A stretch of DNA of 64,000 bases from contig NZ_CP109467.1 of NCBI RefSeq assembly GCF_036227325.1, positions 4,092,001-4,156,000 of the forward strand, written 5' to 3'. The notes below the pieces were generated by a model. The model saw only the letters and a list, made by a program, of their open reading frames with translations, was not told the origin of the DNA and did not search any database. Source of the stretch: Streptomyces sp. NBC_01465 (GTDB taxonomy: Bacteria > Actinomycetota > Actinomycetes > Streptomycetales > Streptomycetaceae). Made by a program: the position numbers and the translations under genes. Each line of letters begins with the position of its first letter. Position 1 is the stretch's first letter. This document shows positions 54,525 to 63,679 of this stretch, piece after piece.

Positions 54525-54893
54525 GTGCTGCCTACCGAGAATCGGCTGAGGCGGCGCGAGGACTTCGCGACCGCGGTACGACGGGGTCGCCGGGCAGGCC
54601 GCCCGCTTCTCGTCGTCCATCTGCGTAGCGCAACGGACCCGCATGTGCCTGGGGAGATCACTCCCCCGACGCGTGCGGGTTTCGTCGTGAGCAAGGCAGT
54701 GGGCGGAGCGGTCGTTCGCAACGCGGTGAAGCGAAAGCTTCGCCATCTGATGCGTGACCGGCTGCCCCAGCTGCCCCCCGGTAGCCTGGTGGTCGTACGG
54801 GCGCTGCCCGGAGCGGGTGACGCCGACCATGCACAGCTGGCCCGAGACCTGGATGCCGCCTTTCAGCGGTTGCTGGGAGGGGGCGCGCGATGA
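54525..54893 (+). CDS. rnpA: Ribonuclease P protein component
   Basis: A 122-residue protein. N-R-L-R-R-R-E-D-F at the start and the RNR-type motif around [12 protein letters not shown] (about residues 64-75) are the family signature. It binds the catalytic P RNA for tRNA 5' processing. Stop overlaps the yidD ATG. Confidence 0.97.
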   Translation: MLPTENRLRRREDFATAVRRGRRAGRPLLVVHLRSATDPHVPGEITPPTRAGFVVSKAVGGAVVRNAVKRKLRHLMRDRLPQLPPGSLVVVRALPGAGDADHAQLARDLDAAFQRLLGGGAR

Positions 54894-55219
54894 AGTACCC
54901 GCTGCTGGCTCTCATCAAGCTGTACCAGTGGACGATCAGCCCCCTGCTGGGGCCCGTCTGCCGGTACTACCCGTCGTGTTCCCACTATGGATATACGGCT
55001 ATCGACCGGCACGGCGCGGTGAAGGGTACGGCGCTCACCGCCTGGCGCATCCTGCGTTGCAATCCGTGGTCGCCGGGCGGCGTGGACCATGTCCCACCGC
55101 GTAAACGTCCGCGTTGGCACGAAGCGCTGCGCAATGCGTGGCGGACAAGCAAGGGCGGGCGCTCCGGTCAGGAGACCGGCCCGGCCGCAGAGACCTCGCC
55201 CAATGCTCAAGGAGCCTGA
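54890..55219 (+). CDS. yidD: Membrane protein insertion efficiency factor YidD
   Basis: A 109-residue protein. [13 protein letters not shown] and [10 protein letters not shown] (the conserved Cys pair) define the family; [14 protein letters not shown] follows. It assists YidC in membrane insertion. A Gly/Ser/Ala tail is longer than in the E. coli protein. ATGA overlap with rnpA. Confidence 0.97.
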   Translation: MKYPLLALIKLYQWTISPLLGPVCRYYPSCSHYGYTAIDRHGAVKGTALTAWRILRCNPWSPGGVDHVPPRKRPRWHEALRNAWRTSKGGRSGQETGPAAETSPNAQGA

Positions 55220-55222
55220 TTA

Positions 55223-56521
55223 GTGGACACGATTGCCGGCTGGTTCAGCTTTATCACCTGGCCTGTTTCCTGGGTCATCGTCCAGTTCCATTCGTTCTAC
55301 GGATGGATCTTCGGTCCGGACACCGGATGGGCCTGGGGCCTTTCCATCGTGTCCCTGGTGGTCCTGATCCGGATCTGCCTGATCCCGCTCTTCGTGAAGC
55401 AGATCAAGTCGACCCGTGGCATGCAGGCGCTCCAGCCGAAGATGAAGGTGATCCAGGAGCGCTACAAGAACGACAAGCAGCGTCAGTCCGAAGAGATGAT
55501 GAAGCTGTACAAGGAGACGGGTACCAACCCGCTCTCCTCGTGCCTTCCCATCCTGGCGCAGTCGCCGTTCTTCTTCGCCCTGTACCACGTGCTCTCTGCC
55601 ATCGCGTCTGGCAAGACGATCGGTGTCATCAACCAGCCGCTGCTGGAGAGTGCCCAGAAGGCCCACATCTTCGGTGCCCCGCTGGCTGCGAAGTTCATGG
55701 ACAGCGCGGCCGACGTCGCGAAGATGAACGCCTCTCTGACCGATGTGCGCATCGTCACCGCGATCATGATCGTGATGATGTCGGGGTCGCAGTTCTACAC
55801 GCAGCGCCAGCTGATGACGAAGAACGTCGACATGACGGTCAAGACGCCGTTCATGCAGCAGCAGAAGATGCTGATGTACGTCTTCCCGGTCATGTTCGCC
55901 GTCATGGGTATCAACTTCCCCGTCGGTGTCCTCGTCTACTGGCTGACCACCAACGTGTGGACCATGGGCCAGCAGATGTTCGTGATCCACCGCAACCCGA
56001 CTCCGGGCAGTGCCGCGCAGTCCGGGCTCCTGGAGCGGATGCAGAAGCACCTCGTCACGCACGGCAAGGCGCGTACGCGCCACGAGCGCATCATCGTCAA
56101 GGGCGTCGCCTCCAAGGAGACGAAGGACCGCAACGATGCCGAGCGCAAGTTCATCACGACGCTGAGCAAGGCCGGGCTGGTCGCCCTGGCGGACGGCACG
56201 GTCGAGAAGAGCGACGCAGCGGTTGCTGCGGAGGCCGAGGGCGTCAGCCTCGCGGATGCCGCCCCCAAGCGCCAGCAGCCCAAGCGCCAGTCCAAGTCCC
56301 AGCGTCAGACGGGTGGGACCCAGCCGGGCACTGCCAAGACGTCTGAGGCGGCTGTCGATGCTTCCGACTCCGCGGAGAAGACCTCGCTGGAGAAGAAGGA
56401 CGAGCCGCAGGACGCCAAGCCCACGCAGCAGCAGCGGGCCAAGGCCTCCGGTAACTCACGCCAAGCCAAGCCCGGGCAGCGCAAGGGCCAGCAGCGGCCC
56501 AAGCACCCGTCCAAGAAGTAA
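55223..56521 (+). CDS. yidC: Membrane protein insertase YidC/OxaI
   Basis: A 432-residue insertase with five or six membrane helices. The hallmark helix pair follows [14 protein letters not shown], and the central groove segment is [13 protein letters not shown] long Lys/Gln/Ser-rich cytoplasmic C-tail (about 330-432) is typical of actinobacteria and may bind ribosomes. GTG start, GGAGCC about 8 bases upstream. Confidence 0.97.
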   Translation: MDTIAGWFSFITWPVSWVIVQFHSFYGWIFGPDTGWAWGLSIVSLVVLIRICLIPLFVKQIKSTRGMQALQPKMKVIQERYKNDKQRQSEEMMKLYKETGTNPLSSCLPILAQSPFFFALYHVLSAIASGKTIGVINQPLLESAQKAHIFGAPLAAKFMDSAADVAKMNASLTDVRIVTAIMIVMMSGSQFYTQRQLMTKNVDMTVKTPFMQQQKMLMYVFPVMFAVMGINFPVGVLVYWLTTNVWTMGQQMFVIHRNPTPGSAAQSGLLERMQKHLVTHGKARTRHERIIVKGVASKETKDRNDAERKFITTLSKAGLVALADGTVEKSDAAVAAEAEGVSLADAAPKRQQPKRQSKSQRQTGGTQPGTAKTSEAAVDASDSAEKTSLEKKDEPQDAKPTQQQRAKASGNSRQAKPGQRKGQQRPKHPSKK

Positions 56522-56536
56522 GAAGGAGCCCCTCCC

Positions 56537-57052
56537 GTGACGGAAGGCACCACTACCTCCGCCCCCGCCGAAGGCGTCGACACGCTGTCCCGCCTGGAGC
56601 AGGAAGGCGAGATCGCGGCCGACTACCTCGAGGGTCTGCTCGACATCGCAGACCTCGACGGTGACATCGACATGGACGTCGAGGCCGACCGGGCTGCGGT
56701 ATCCATCATCAGCGATGCGAAAAGCCGCGATCTGCAGAAGCTCGTGGGCCGTGACGGTGAGGTGCTGGAGGCTCTTCAGGAGCTCACCCGGCTCGCCGTT
56801 CACCGGGAGACCGGGGACCGTAGCCGTCTGATGCTGGACATCGCAGGCTTCCGGGCCAAGAAGCGCGAGGAGCTTGCCGAGCTGGGGGCCAAGGCCGCTG
56901 ACGAGGTCAAGAACTCCGGCGAGCCGGTGAAGCTCCAGCCGATGACCCCCTTCGAGCGCAAGGTCGTGCACGACGCGGTCGCGGCCGCGGGTCTGCGCAG
57001 CGAGTCGGAGGGCGAGGAGCCCCAGCGCTTCGTCGTCGTCCTGCCGGCCTGA
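56537..57052 (+). CDS. jag: Jag/KhpB-type KH-R3H RNA-binding protein
   Basis: A 171-residue protein. An acidic N-terminus is followed by a KH-II-like domain (about 35-95) and an R3H-type domain (R-L-M-L-D-I-A-G-F-R, then P-F-E-R-K-V-V-H-D-A-V). Unlike firmicute Jag there is no separate N-terminal Jag domain. It lies 15 bp after yidC and is followed by a hairpin. Confidence 0.94.
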   Translation: MTEGTTTSAPAEGVDTLSRLEQEGEIAADYLEGLLDIADLDGDIDMDVEADRAAVSIISDAKSRDLQKLVGRDGEVLEALQELTRLAVHRETGDRSRLMLDIAGFRAKKREELAELGAKAADEVKNSGEPVKLQPMTPFERKVVHDAVAAAGLRSESEGEEPQRFVVVLPA

Positions 57053-57069
57053 CCGGCTCATTCGTTCTG

Positions 57070-57099
57070 TCGGCCCCGTCTGTTCGCAGGCGGGGCCGA
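57070..57099 (+). terminator. Hairpin after jag
   Basis: 13-bp stem TCGGCCCCGTCTG/CAGGCGGGGCCGA with one wobble pair and loop TTCG, followed by TCTTTG. Confidence 0.8.
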
Positions 57100-57166
57100 T
57101 CTTTGTCAGCCTGATAGTCAGCCCCCCCCCCAGTGCGCTAGTGCAGTACGGAAGGACGGTCACCCC

Positions 57167-57883
57167 GTGACGGAGGAAGCAGAGCTCCCCCAGGCGCCCG
57201 AAGAGGCGCACGCGGTATTCGGTGAGTTCTACCCGGAGGCTGTCCGGTACGCCGAGCTCCTGGCCGACGCGGGAGTGAAGCGCGGCCTGATCGGCCCGCG
57301 CGAAGTCCCACGGCTGTGGGAACGGCATCTGCTGAACTGCGCGGTGCTCTCCGAGGTTGTTCCAGAGGGCGTCACGGTCTGCGACGTCGGATCCGGGGCC
57401 GGTCTGCCGGGTATCCCGCTGGCGCTGGTTCGCCGGGATCTCAAGATCACGCTGCTCGAGCCGTTGCTGCGGCGTACCAATTTCCTTCAGGAAGTGGTCG
57501 AGCTGCTGGGGCTGGATCATGTGACAGTGGTTCGCGGCCGGGCCGAGGAAGTGCTGGGCAAGCTGCCGCCGGTGCATGTGGTCACCGCGCGAGCGGTGGC
57601 TCCACTGGACCGGTTGGCTGGATGGGGAGTGCCGCTGCTCCGCCCGTACGGCGAAATGCTGGCCCTCAAGGGTGACACTGCGGAAGAAGAGATTCAGGGG
57701 GCCCGGGCCGCGCTCAGCAAGCTGGGAGTGGTGGAGACCGAGGTGCTGCAGGTCGGCGAGGGAGTGGTCGATCCCATGTCCACCGTCGTGCGCGTCGTGG
57801 TCGGGGAGAGCCCCGGTGGTGTGCGCTTCGCAGCGAAGAGGGCCAAGGCGGCGCGGGTGAGCCGCTCGCGCCGGCGCCGCTGA
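57167..57883 (+). CDS. rsmG: 16S rRNA 7-methylguanosine methyltransferase RsmG
   Basis: A 238-residue AdoMet-dependent enzyme. Class I motif [12 protein letters not shown] about residues 70-81 and the R-N/H-x-L-N-C segment (W-E-R-H-L-L-N-C) are family marks. It methylates a guanine of 16S rRNA (G518 region), and its loss gives low-level streptomycin resistance in Streptomyces. GTG start; it sits behind a terminator and a 10-C homopolymer (57122-57131). Confidence 0.95.
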   Translation: MTEEAELPQAPEEAHAVFGEFYPEAVRYAELLADAGVKRGLIGPREVPRLWERHLLNCAVLSEVVPEGVTVCDVGSGAGLPGIPLALVRRDLKITLLEPLLRRTNFLQEVVELLGLDHVTVVRGRAEEVLGKLPPVHVVTARAVAPLDRLAGWGVPLLRPYGEMLALKGDTAEEEIQGARAALSKLGVVETEVLQVGEGVVDPMSTVVRVVVGESPGGVRFAAKRAKAARVSRSRRRR

Positions 57884-57992
57884 TTGGTCGGTTTCCTGAT
57901 CGGCGTTGTCTACCGACGGTGCTCCATACAAGCTTCCAAACGTACGCATGCCGGAGTGTCGGAGCGGTCTGGGGTGACACCCCAGGCATCGT

Positions 57993-58006
57993 GTTTCACG
58001 TGAAAC
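57993..58006. other. parS site 5, upstream of parA
   Basis: Perfect GTTTCACGTGAAAC, about 6 kb from oriC in the parA leader. Confidence 0.96.
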
Positions 58007-58089
58007 GTCGCTCTCTGCTGCATGGGATCATCAGTCGCGGTCGTGCGGCATCCTCGCCGCGTGACCGGAAGCCCCTGGGGGCCACGGGG

Positions 58090-58098
58090 TTGTCCACA
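58090..58098 (+). promoter_or_regulatory. Perfect DnaA box in the parA leader
   Basis: TTGTCCACA; a one-mismatch TCATCCACA follows at 58108-58116. The pair lies about 55 bp before the chosen parA start. Confidence 0.65.
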
Positions 58099-58152
58099 AA
58101 GGTGGATTCATCCACAGAAGAACATGCCTCGCTGGTTCACAACCCCGAAAGC

Positions 58153-59229
58153 ATGACAGGCTCTGTGCATTGCGAGCCTGAAGTCGAGGAGAGTGAATCC
58201 TTGCGGTCCGACGCCAACATCGCGGGACCGATGACCGATCCGGTCCCCGGTCCCCGTACCGAGTCGGCGGGGGAGGATGTTTCACGTGAAACACCGCCCC
58301 CGATGGACGACACCCCCATTGGTCGTGCTGCCCAACTGGCAGTGGAAGCTCTTGGCCGTGCCGGCGAAGGTCTGCCACGGCCGGAGCAGACACGTGTGAT
58401 GGTGGTCGCGAACCAGAAGGGCGGGGTCGGTAAGACCACGACGACGGTCAACCTTGCCGCTTCGCTTGCGCTGCACGGCGCACGCGTTCTGGTGATTGAC
58501 CTTGATCCACAGGGAAACGCCTCCACGGCGCTGGGGATCGACCATCATTCCGAAGTCCCCTCGATCTACGACGTGCTGGTGGAGAGCAGGCCGCTCTCCG
58601 AGGTCGTACAGCCGGTGCCGGACATCGAAGGTCTCTTCTGTGCGCCGGCCACGATCGATCTGGCCGGTGCCGAGATCGAGCTGGTTTCTCTGGTGGCCCG
58701 AGAGAGCCGCCTACAGAGGGCGATCCAGGCGTACGAGCAGCCGCTGGACTACATCCTGATCGACTGCCCGCCCTCACTGGGCTTGTTGACGGTCAACGCG
58801 ATGGTCGCCGGTGCCGAGGTGCTGATCCCCATCCAGTGCGAGTACTACGCGCTGGAAGGACTGGGTCAGCTGCTGCGGAACGTCGACCTTGTGCGGGGGC
58901 ATCTCAACCCCGATCTGCATGTGTCGACGATCCTGCTCACCATGTACGACGGCAGAACCCGCCTCGCCTCCCAGGTGGCCGACGAAGTGCGCAGCCATTT
59001 CGGCCGTGAGGTGCTCCGGACGAGCATTCCGCGCTCCGTACGTATCTCGGAGGCCCCCAGCTACGGGCAGACGGTGCTCACTTACGATCCGGGTTCCAGC
59101 GGTTCGCTGTCGTACCTTGAAGCGGCCCGTGAGATCGCGTTGCGGGGGGTCGGAGTGCAGTACGACGCCCAGCACGCGCACACCGGCAGTCAGAACAGCC
59201 AGCAGAGCATGTCGGAGGGGATCCAGTGA
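58153..59229 (+). CDS. parA: Chromosome partitioning ATPase ParA
   Basis: A 358-residue (with the chosen start) deviant Walker ATPase. [12 protein letters not shown], the Walker A' lysines, and I-D-C-P-P-S (Walker B) are clear. The first ~90 residues are acidic and low-complexity and vary between species. ATG 58153 is a best guess: TTG 58201 with GAGGAG upstream and ATG 58231 or 58303 are also possible. ATGA-type overlap with parB. ParA positions origins in aerial hyphae during sporulation. Confidence 0.93.
   Translation: MTGSVHCEPEVEESESLRSDANIAGPMTDPVPGPRTESAGEDVSRETPPPMDDTPIGRAAQLAVEALGRAGEGLPRPEQTRVMVVANQKGGVGKTTTTVNLAASLALHGARVLVIDLDPQGNASTALGIDHHSEVPSIYDVLVESRPLSEVVQPVPDIEGLFCAPATIDLAGAEIELVSLVARESRLQRAIQAYEQPLDYILIDCPPSLGLLTVNAMVAGAEVLIPIQCEYYALEGLGQLLRNVDLVRGHLNPDLHVSTILLTMYDGRTRLASQVADEVRSHFGREVLRTSIPRSVRISEAPSYGQTVLTYDPGSSGSLSYLEAAREIALRGVGVQYDAQHAHTGSQNSQQSMSEGIQ
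58279..58292. other. parS site 6, inside parA
   Basis: Perfect GTTTCACGTGAAAC read in frame as V-S-R-E-T in the low-complexity N-terminal region of ParA. Confidence 0.96.
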
Positions 59230-60332
59230 GCGAGCGACGTAGAGGGCTGGGACGGGGGCTCGGTGCGCTGATCCCCGCCGCCCCCCAGGAGAAGCCGGGG
59301 TCGTCTGTCGGTGGGGCTTCGGTCTCCCCCGGGGCAGTGCCGGTACTGACCGCCGAGCGTGGTGTGGCCGCCGCGAAGGTGACCACGCTGCCCGCGAGCA
59401 CCGTTTCACGTGAAACAGTGCCCCCGCAGGAACCGTCGCCGGACGCTGTCGCGGAAGCGCCGCAGTCGGCAGGGGCGTACTTCGCCGAGCTGCCGCTGGA
59501 CGCGATCACCCCCAACCCTCGGCAGCCGCGTGAGGTGTTCGACGAGGACGCCCTCGCCGAACTGATCACCTCTATCAAGGAGGTGGGGCTTCTCCAGCCC
59601 GTCGTCGTGCGGCAGCTGGGGAGCGAGCGTTTCGAGCTCATCATGGGCGAGAGGCGCTGGCGCGCCTGCCGTGAGGCGGGTCTGGAGCGGATTCCGGCGA
59701 TTGTCCGGGACACCGACGACGAGAAGCTCCTCCTCGACGCGCTGCTGGAGAACCTTCACCGTGCTCAGCTGAACCCTCTCGAAGAGGCTGCGGCGTACGA
59801 CCAGTTGCTGAAGGACTTCAACTGCACGCACGACCAGCTGGCCGACCGGATCGGCCGCTCGCGGCCGCAGGTCTCCAACACGCTGCGCCTGCTGAGGCTC
59901 TCCGCTCCGGTCCAGCGCAGGGTCGCCGCCGGGGTACTCTCCGCCGGGCATGCGCGGGCGCTGCTCTCGGTGGACGACTCCGAGGAGCAGGACCGCCTGG
60001 CGCACCGCATCGTGGCCGAGGGCCTTTCGGTGCGTGCGGTCGAGGAGATCGTGACGCTGATGGGGTCGCGCCCGCAGAGCTCGGCCAAGGCGAAGGGGCC
60101 GCGTGCCGGTACTCGGCTGTCGCCTGCGCTCTCCGATCTTGCCTCGCGTCTCTCGGATCGTTTCGAGACGAGGGTGAAGGTCGACCTGGGGCAGAAGAAG
60201 GGGAAGATCGTCGTCGAGTTCGCCTCGATGGAGGATCTGGACCGCATTCTCGGCTCTCTGGCTCCGGGTGAGGGCCGCGTCTTCGACAAGGCTCCGGCCG
60301 AGGAGGCTGCTGCGGAGGACGACGAGGGCTGA
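59226..60332 (+). CDS. parB: Chromosome partitioning protein ParB
   Basis: A 368-residue CTPase clamp. An N-terminal G-R-G-L-G-A-L-I-P segment (ParA-interacting), the CTP-binding motifs P-N-P-R-Q-P and [17 protein letters not shown], a central helix-turn-helix ([16 protein letters not shown]) and a C-terminal dimerisation domain. It binds parS and spreads. A parS site lies in its own coding sequence. Confidence 0.97.
   Translation: MSERRRGLGRGLGALIPAAPQEKPGSSVGGASVSPGAVPVLTAERGVAAAKVTTLPASTVSRETVPPQEPSPDAVAEAPQSAGAYFAELPLDAITPNPRQPREVFDEDALAELITSIKEVGLLQPVVVRQLGSERFELIMGERRWRACREAGLERIPAIVRDTDDEKLLLDALLENLHRAQLNPLEEAAAYDQLLKDFNCTHDQLADRIGRSRPQVSNTLRLLRLSAPVQRRVAAGVLSAGHARALLSVDDSEEQDRLAHRIVAEGLSVRAVEEIVTLMGSRPQSSAKAKGPRAGTRLSPALSDLASRLSDRFETRVKVDLGQKKGKIVVEFASMEDLDRILGSLAPGEGRVFDKAPAEEAAAEDDEG
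59403..59416. other. parS site 7, inside parB
   Basis: Perfect GTTTCACGTGAAAC, in frame as V-S-R-E-T, in the linker after the ParA-interacting N-terminus. Confidence 0.96.
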
Positions 60333-60350
60333 GCCCGCGTACCACTGCAG

Positions 60351-60390
60351 GGGCGGGTCGTGTCCGGTACGTACCGGACACGACCCGCCC
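60351..60390 (+). terminator. parAB terminator
   Basis: Perfect 40-bp palindrome (20-bp arms 60351-60370 and 60371-60390), followed by TTTGCTTTCT. This is among the strongest hairpins in the window. Confidence 0.9.
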
Positions 60391-60487
60391 TTTGCTTTCT
60401 GACGGTATGCGTGCGATGGCGGGATGGATACGATGCGTTGGGTATGGCGCATCCACCTTGATCCACCTCGGAGGGAGGGCGGGGCCC

Positions 60488-60745
60488 ATGCAGTCGGTGA
60501 GCCGCACTCGTCTGGTGACCGCTGGCCTGGGGCTGGGGGCGGTCGGCGGATTCGTCGGCAGTCTGCTCAGGGAGCGGACCGTGCTCACTGCCGCCCGTGG
60601 TGCGGCAGGCGAAGGAAGTGAGGAGCAACCTTCATGGGGCGTCGGCTCGTACCGCTCACACTGGACAACCTTCCGGACCTCCCCAAGCGCTGCCGCTCAT
60701 GCGTTTTCTGGGAGCTTGATCCGGTCAGTGGAGAAGCTGCGGTAA
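60488..60745 (+). CDS. Possible small membrane protein overlapping the GNAT gene
   Basis: An 85-residue reading frame. ATG 60488 has GGAGGGAGGG about 8 bases upstream, and the first ~40 codons have the high third-position GC of real genes and encode a glycine-rich hydrophobic segment (G-L-G-L-G-A-V-G-G-F-V-G). The last 112 bases overlap the GNAT gene in another frame, where codon use is no longer gene-like. Either a short overlapping gene or a gene whose end was lost by a frameshift. Function unknown. Confidence 0.4.
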   Translation: MQSVSRTRLVTAGLGLGAVGGFVGSLLRERTVLTAARGAAGEGSEEQPSWGVGSYRSHWTTFRTSPSAAAHAFSGSLIRSVEKLR

Positions 60746-61251
60746 AGGCCGGCACGCCCGAGCTGGAGAAGGAAGCCTGGATTTCGGCTGTCCTGCTGGA
60801 ATGGGGCTCGTGCGGCAGGGTTGTCTATGTGGACGATGTCCCGGTGGGTTTTGTCCTCTACGCGCCCCCGGCCTATGTGCCGCGCTCCACGGCTTTCCCT
60901 ACCAGCCCTGTCTCACCCGATGCCGTTCAGCTGATGACGGCGTGGATCATGCCGGGTTACCAAGGCCAGGGTCTTGGGAGAGTGATGGTGCAGACGGTGG
61001 CCAAGGATCTGCTGCGACGGAACTTCAAGGCGATCGAAGCGTTCGGAGATGCACGCTGGAAAGAGCCCGGGTGTGTGCTGCCGGCCGATCATCTGCTCTC
61101 CGTGGGGTTCAAGACCGTACGTCCGCACCCTGTTCACCCCCGGCTGAGGCTTGAGCTGCGTACGACGCTCTCGTGGAAAGAGGATGTCGAGCTTGCTCTG
61201 GACCGTCTCCTGGGCGCGGTACAGAAAGAGCCGGTTCTGCGTCCGCTCTGA
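60634..61251 (+). CDS. GNAT-family acetyltransferase
   Basis: A 205-residue N-acetyltransferase. The acetyl-CoA loop is G-Y-Q-G-Q-G-L-G-R (about residues 109-117). The N-terminus has a C-R-S-C pair that could bind metal. ATG 60634 with GAGGAG about 8 bases upstream. Conserved between parB and trxA in Streptomyces; substrate unknown. Confidence 0.85.
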   Translation: MGRRLVPLTLDNLPDLPKRCRSCVFWELDPVSGEAAVKAGTPELEKEAWISAVLLEWGSCGRVVYVDDVPVGFVLYAPPAYVPRSTAFPTSPVSPDAVQLMTAWIMPGYQGQGLGRVMVQTVAKDLLRRNFKAIEAFGDARWKEPGCVLPADHLLSVGFKTVRPHPVHPRLRLELRTTLSWKEDVELALDRLLGAVQKEPVLRPL

Positions 61252-61274
61252 GGATCGCTCTCACAGAAGCCAGA

Positions 61275-61308
61275 AAACAGGGGCCGCCCCGAAGGGCGGC
61301 CCCTGTTT
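61275..61308. terminator. Bidirectional terminator fused to parS
   Basis: Perfect 15-bp stem (61275-61289 with 61294-61308) with loop CGAA between convergent GNAT and trxA genes. The last four bases of its right arm are the first four of parS site 8. Confidence 0.9.
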
Positions 61309-61318
61309 CACGTGAAAC
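61305..61318. other. parS site 8
   Basis: Perfect GTTTCACGTGAAAC, sharing GTTT with the terminator stem to its left and ending 8 bases before the trxA stop codon. Confidence 0.96.
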
Positions 61319-61326
61319 GCGGTGCG

Positions 61327-61671
61327 TCAGGCCTTGGCCTCGTCGCCGATGAAGCCCTCGAGGTCGCGGACGATCGCGGCCTTCGGCTTGGCGCCGACGA
61401 TGGTCTTCGCGACCTCGCCGCCCTGGTAGACGTTGAGCGTCGGGATGGACATCACGCCGTACTTGGCAGCGGTTTCCGGGTTCTCGTCAATGTTGAGCTT
61501 GACGATCTCGATCTGCTCGCCGTACTCGGCCGCGATCGCCTCGAGGGACGGGGCGATCTGGCGGCACGGGCCGCACCAGGCAGCCCAGAAGTCCACCAGT
61601 ACAGGCTTGTCGTTCTTGAGAACGTCCTGCTCGAAGGAGTCGTCAGTCACGTTCTTCAGGGTGCCGGCCAC
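61327..61671 (-). CDS. trxA: Thioredoxin
   Basis: A 114-residue thioredoxin. Active site W-C-G-P-C (Cys about 36 and 39), D-F-W-A-A-W before it and the cis-Pro segment S-I-P-T-L-N-V. GTG start. Reduced by TrxB, encoded 45 bp upstream in the same direction. Confidence 0.97.
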   Translation of the reverse strand: MAGTLKNVTDDSFEQDVLKNDKPVLVDFWAAWCGPCRQIAPSLEAIAAEYGEQIEIVKLNIDENPETAAKYGVMSIPTLNVYQGGEVAKTIVGAKPKAAIVRDLEGFIGDEAKA

Positions 61672-61716
61672 GGCGGCCTCCTCATTCTCGGGGTGTGGGG
61701 GTGAAAGAAGTCTCGG

Positions 61717-62679
61717 TCAGACCGCGGCGGTGGCGGCCTTCTCGCTGTCGGCGAGGGCGGCAAGGAACCGCTCGGCGTCGAGGGCGGCGGAGCAGCCCGT
61801 GCCCGCAGCGGTGATCGCCTGCCGGTAGGTGTGGTCGACGACGTCTCCGGCACCGAAGACACCGGCCAGGTTGGTGCGCGTCGACGGTGCGGCGACCTTC
61901 AGGTAGCCCTCGTCGTCCAGGTCCAACTGGCCGTTGAAGAGCTCGGTGCGAGGGTCGTGGCCGACGGCGATGAAGAGGCCGGTGACCGGCAGCTCGGAGG
62001 TCTCGCCGGTCTTCGTGTTGCGCAGGGTCAGACCGGAGAGCTTCTGCTCGCCGTGGATCTCGGCGACCTCGCTGTCCCACGCGAACTTGATCTTCGGGTC
62101 GGCGATGGCACGTTCCTGCATGGCCTTCGAGGCACGCAGGGTGTCGCGGCGGTGGACGATGGTGACGGACTTGGCGAAGCGCGAGAGGAAGGTTGCTTCT
62201 TCCATCGCGGTGTCGCCACCGCCGATGACGGCGATGTCCTGGTCCTTGAAGAAGAACCCGTCGCAGGTGGCACACCAGGAGACGCCGCGGCCGGAGAGCA
62301 CGTCCTCGTTCGGGAGGCCGAGCTTGCGGTGCTGCGATCCGGTCGTCACGATGACGGCCTTGGCGCGGTGGACGGTGCCCGCGGTGTCGGTGACGGTCTT
62401 GATCTCACCGGTCAGGTCGACTGCGACGATGTCGTCGGGGACGAGCTCGGCGCCGAACCGCTCGGCCTGGGCACGCATGTTGTCCATCAGGTCCGGGCCC
62501 ATGATGCCGTCGCGGAAGCCGGGGAAGTTCTCCACCTCGGTGGTGTTCATCAGCGCACCGCCTGCGGTGACGGCGCCTTCGAACACCAGCGGCTGCAGCG
62601 ATGCACGCGCGGTGTAGAGCGCCGCGGTGTAACCGGCGGGCCCGGAGCCGATGATGATCACGTTACGGACGTCGCTCAC
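61717..62679 (-). CDS. trxB: Thioredoxin reductase
   Basis: A 320-residue FAD/NADPH enzyme. FAD motif [10 protein letters not shown] at residues 12-21, redox pair C-A-T-C near 140 and NADPH motif G-G-G-D-T-A-M-E-E. Low-molecular-weight class. Cotranscribed with trxA; in Streptomyces this pair is part of the disulfide-stress response, but no SigR-type promoter was identified by eye. Confidence 0.97.
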   Translation of the reverse strand: MSDVRNVIIIGSGPAGYTAALYTARASLQPLVFEGAVTAGGALMNTTEVENFPGFRDGIMGPDLMDNMRAQAERFGAELVPDDIVAVDLTGEIKTVTDTAGTVHRAKAVIVTTGSQHRKLGLPNEDVLSGRGVSWCATCDGFFFKDQDIAVIGGGDTAMEEATFLSRFAKSVTIVHRRDTLRASKAMQERAIADPKIKFAWDSEVAEIHGEQKLSGLTLRNTKTGETSELPVTGLFIAVGHDPRTELFNGQLDLDDEGYLKVAAPSTRTNLAGVFGAGDVVDHTYRQAITAAGTGCSAALDAERFLAALADSEKAATAAV

Positions 62680-62785
62680 GGGTTTCTTCCTCGTCTCTGC
62701 GGGCTGCCTGCTGCCTACTGGTGGCTGGTCCAGTGGACTCTCATCCCACCCAACGGATCCTACGGCGCTCGCATTCCCGAGATGG

Positions 62786-63679
62786 TCAGCGCCGGGCGTA
62801 GGAGCGGGTCAGCAGCACCTTGCCCTTGGCCGGCGTATGGGCATCGACGCAGGTGGCATCGACGACGTACGCCTGGACGAGGCTTGGATCGGTGGGGTGC
62901 GGAAGCACTACGAGGTAGGCCTTCGCGCCGTTGTACGTCCCTTGCTCCGAAGCCAGCGCATTGTCCCGTCCAATTCCTGCCTGGATGCACTGCGGCACGT
63001 TGACGATGGCCAGGTCCTTGGGGGAATTGGACTGGACGCCGAGGGAAGGCGTCGCCGGCTTTTCGTTCGGTGAGCGGTCCGACCCGGAACTGGAACCGGA
63101 ACCCGGGACGAGGAGCGAGTGCACCTTCTGCTCAAGCCCGGCTGCTGCGAAGGAATCGTCGGCCTTCTTCGCTGAAGCCGAACTGTCGCTTGCCGAAGGG
63201 TTCACCGCCGACTGCTGCAGCAGGAACACACCTGCCCCGATCACAGCAGCGCCGAAAGCCGCTCCGAGTACGGCGTTGCGACGGCGGCGCCGGGCCGGAT
63301 GGGAGCGACCCGGCCCGGTGGCCGCACTGGATCGTCCTGCGGGCCGGTCCGCCACCGGGGCGTCCGTCGGCTGAGAAGCGGGCGCTGTTTCACGTGAAAC
63401 ATGCGTTGCCTCAGCAGGAGCTGAGGCGTTCAGGAGTGCTTCGGCGGCCAGCGCGGCATCGATCCGGCCCGCGACGTCGTCCGGCATGCGCTGTGGCCCG
63501 GGCAGAGTGCCCAGCAGGCTGCGGATTTCGTCCAGGGAGACGCGTACCTCGGCGCAGAGCGTGCACTCGTCGAGGTGTCGCCGTACGTCGGCGGTCCGGG
63601 ACGGAGGCAGGAGGCCTTCGGTGAGATCGGAGATCTCCGAGACTTCCGGGTGCTGAGTCGTGTCGGCCGTAGATGTCAC
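62786..63679 (-). CDS. rsmA: Zinc- or iron-sulfur-binding anti-sigma factor (RsmA-like)
   Basis: A 297-residue anti-sigma factor. The ZAS-type motif H-L-D-E-C-T-L-C (His about 35, Cys 39 and 42) lies in the N-terminal domain. A linker with V-S-R-E-T from an embedded parS, one membrane helix (about 138-157) and an extracytoplasmic domain with two cysteines follow. Overlaps the sigma gene start-to-stop (GTGA at 63676-63679), so it is its cognate regulator. In S. coelicolor the SigM partner RsmA binds a [2Fe-2S] cluster; whether this one does is inferred. Confidence 0.88.
   Translation of the reverse strand: MTSTADTTQHPEVSEISDLTEGLLPPSRTADVRRHLDECTLCAEVRVSLDEIRSLLGTLPGPQRMPDDVAGRIDAALAAEALLNASAPAEATHVSRETAPASQPTDAPVADRPAGRSSAATGPGRSHPARRRRRNAVLGAAFGAAVIGAGVFLLQQSAVNPSASDSSASAKKADDSFAAAGLEQKVHSLLVPGSGSSSGSDRSPNEKPATPSLGVQSNSPKDLAIVNVPQCIQAGIGRDNALASEQGTYNGAKAYLVVLPHPTDPSLVQAYVVDATCVDAHTPAKGKVLLTRSYARR
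63387..63400. other. parS site 9, inside the anti-sigma gene
   Basis: Perfect GTTTCACGTGAAAC, read on the minus strand in frame as V-S-R-E-T in the linker before the membrane helix. Confidence 0.96.

Noticed and set aside
57919..58152. A ParA start at 57919
   Set aside because: The extra codons run through a parS site and two DnaA-box-like sites with non-coding codon use.
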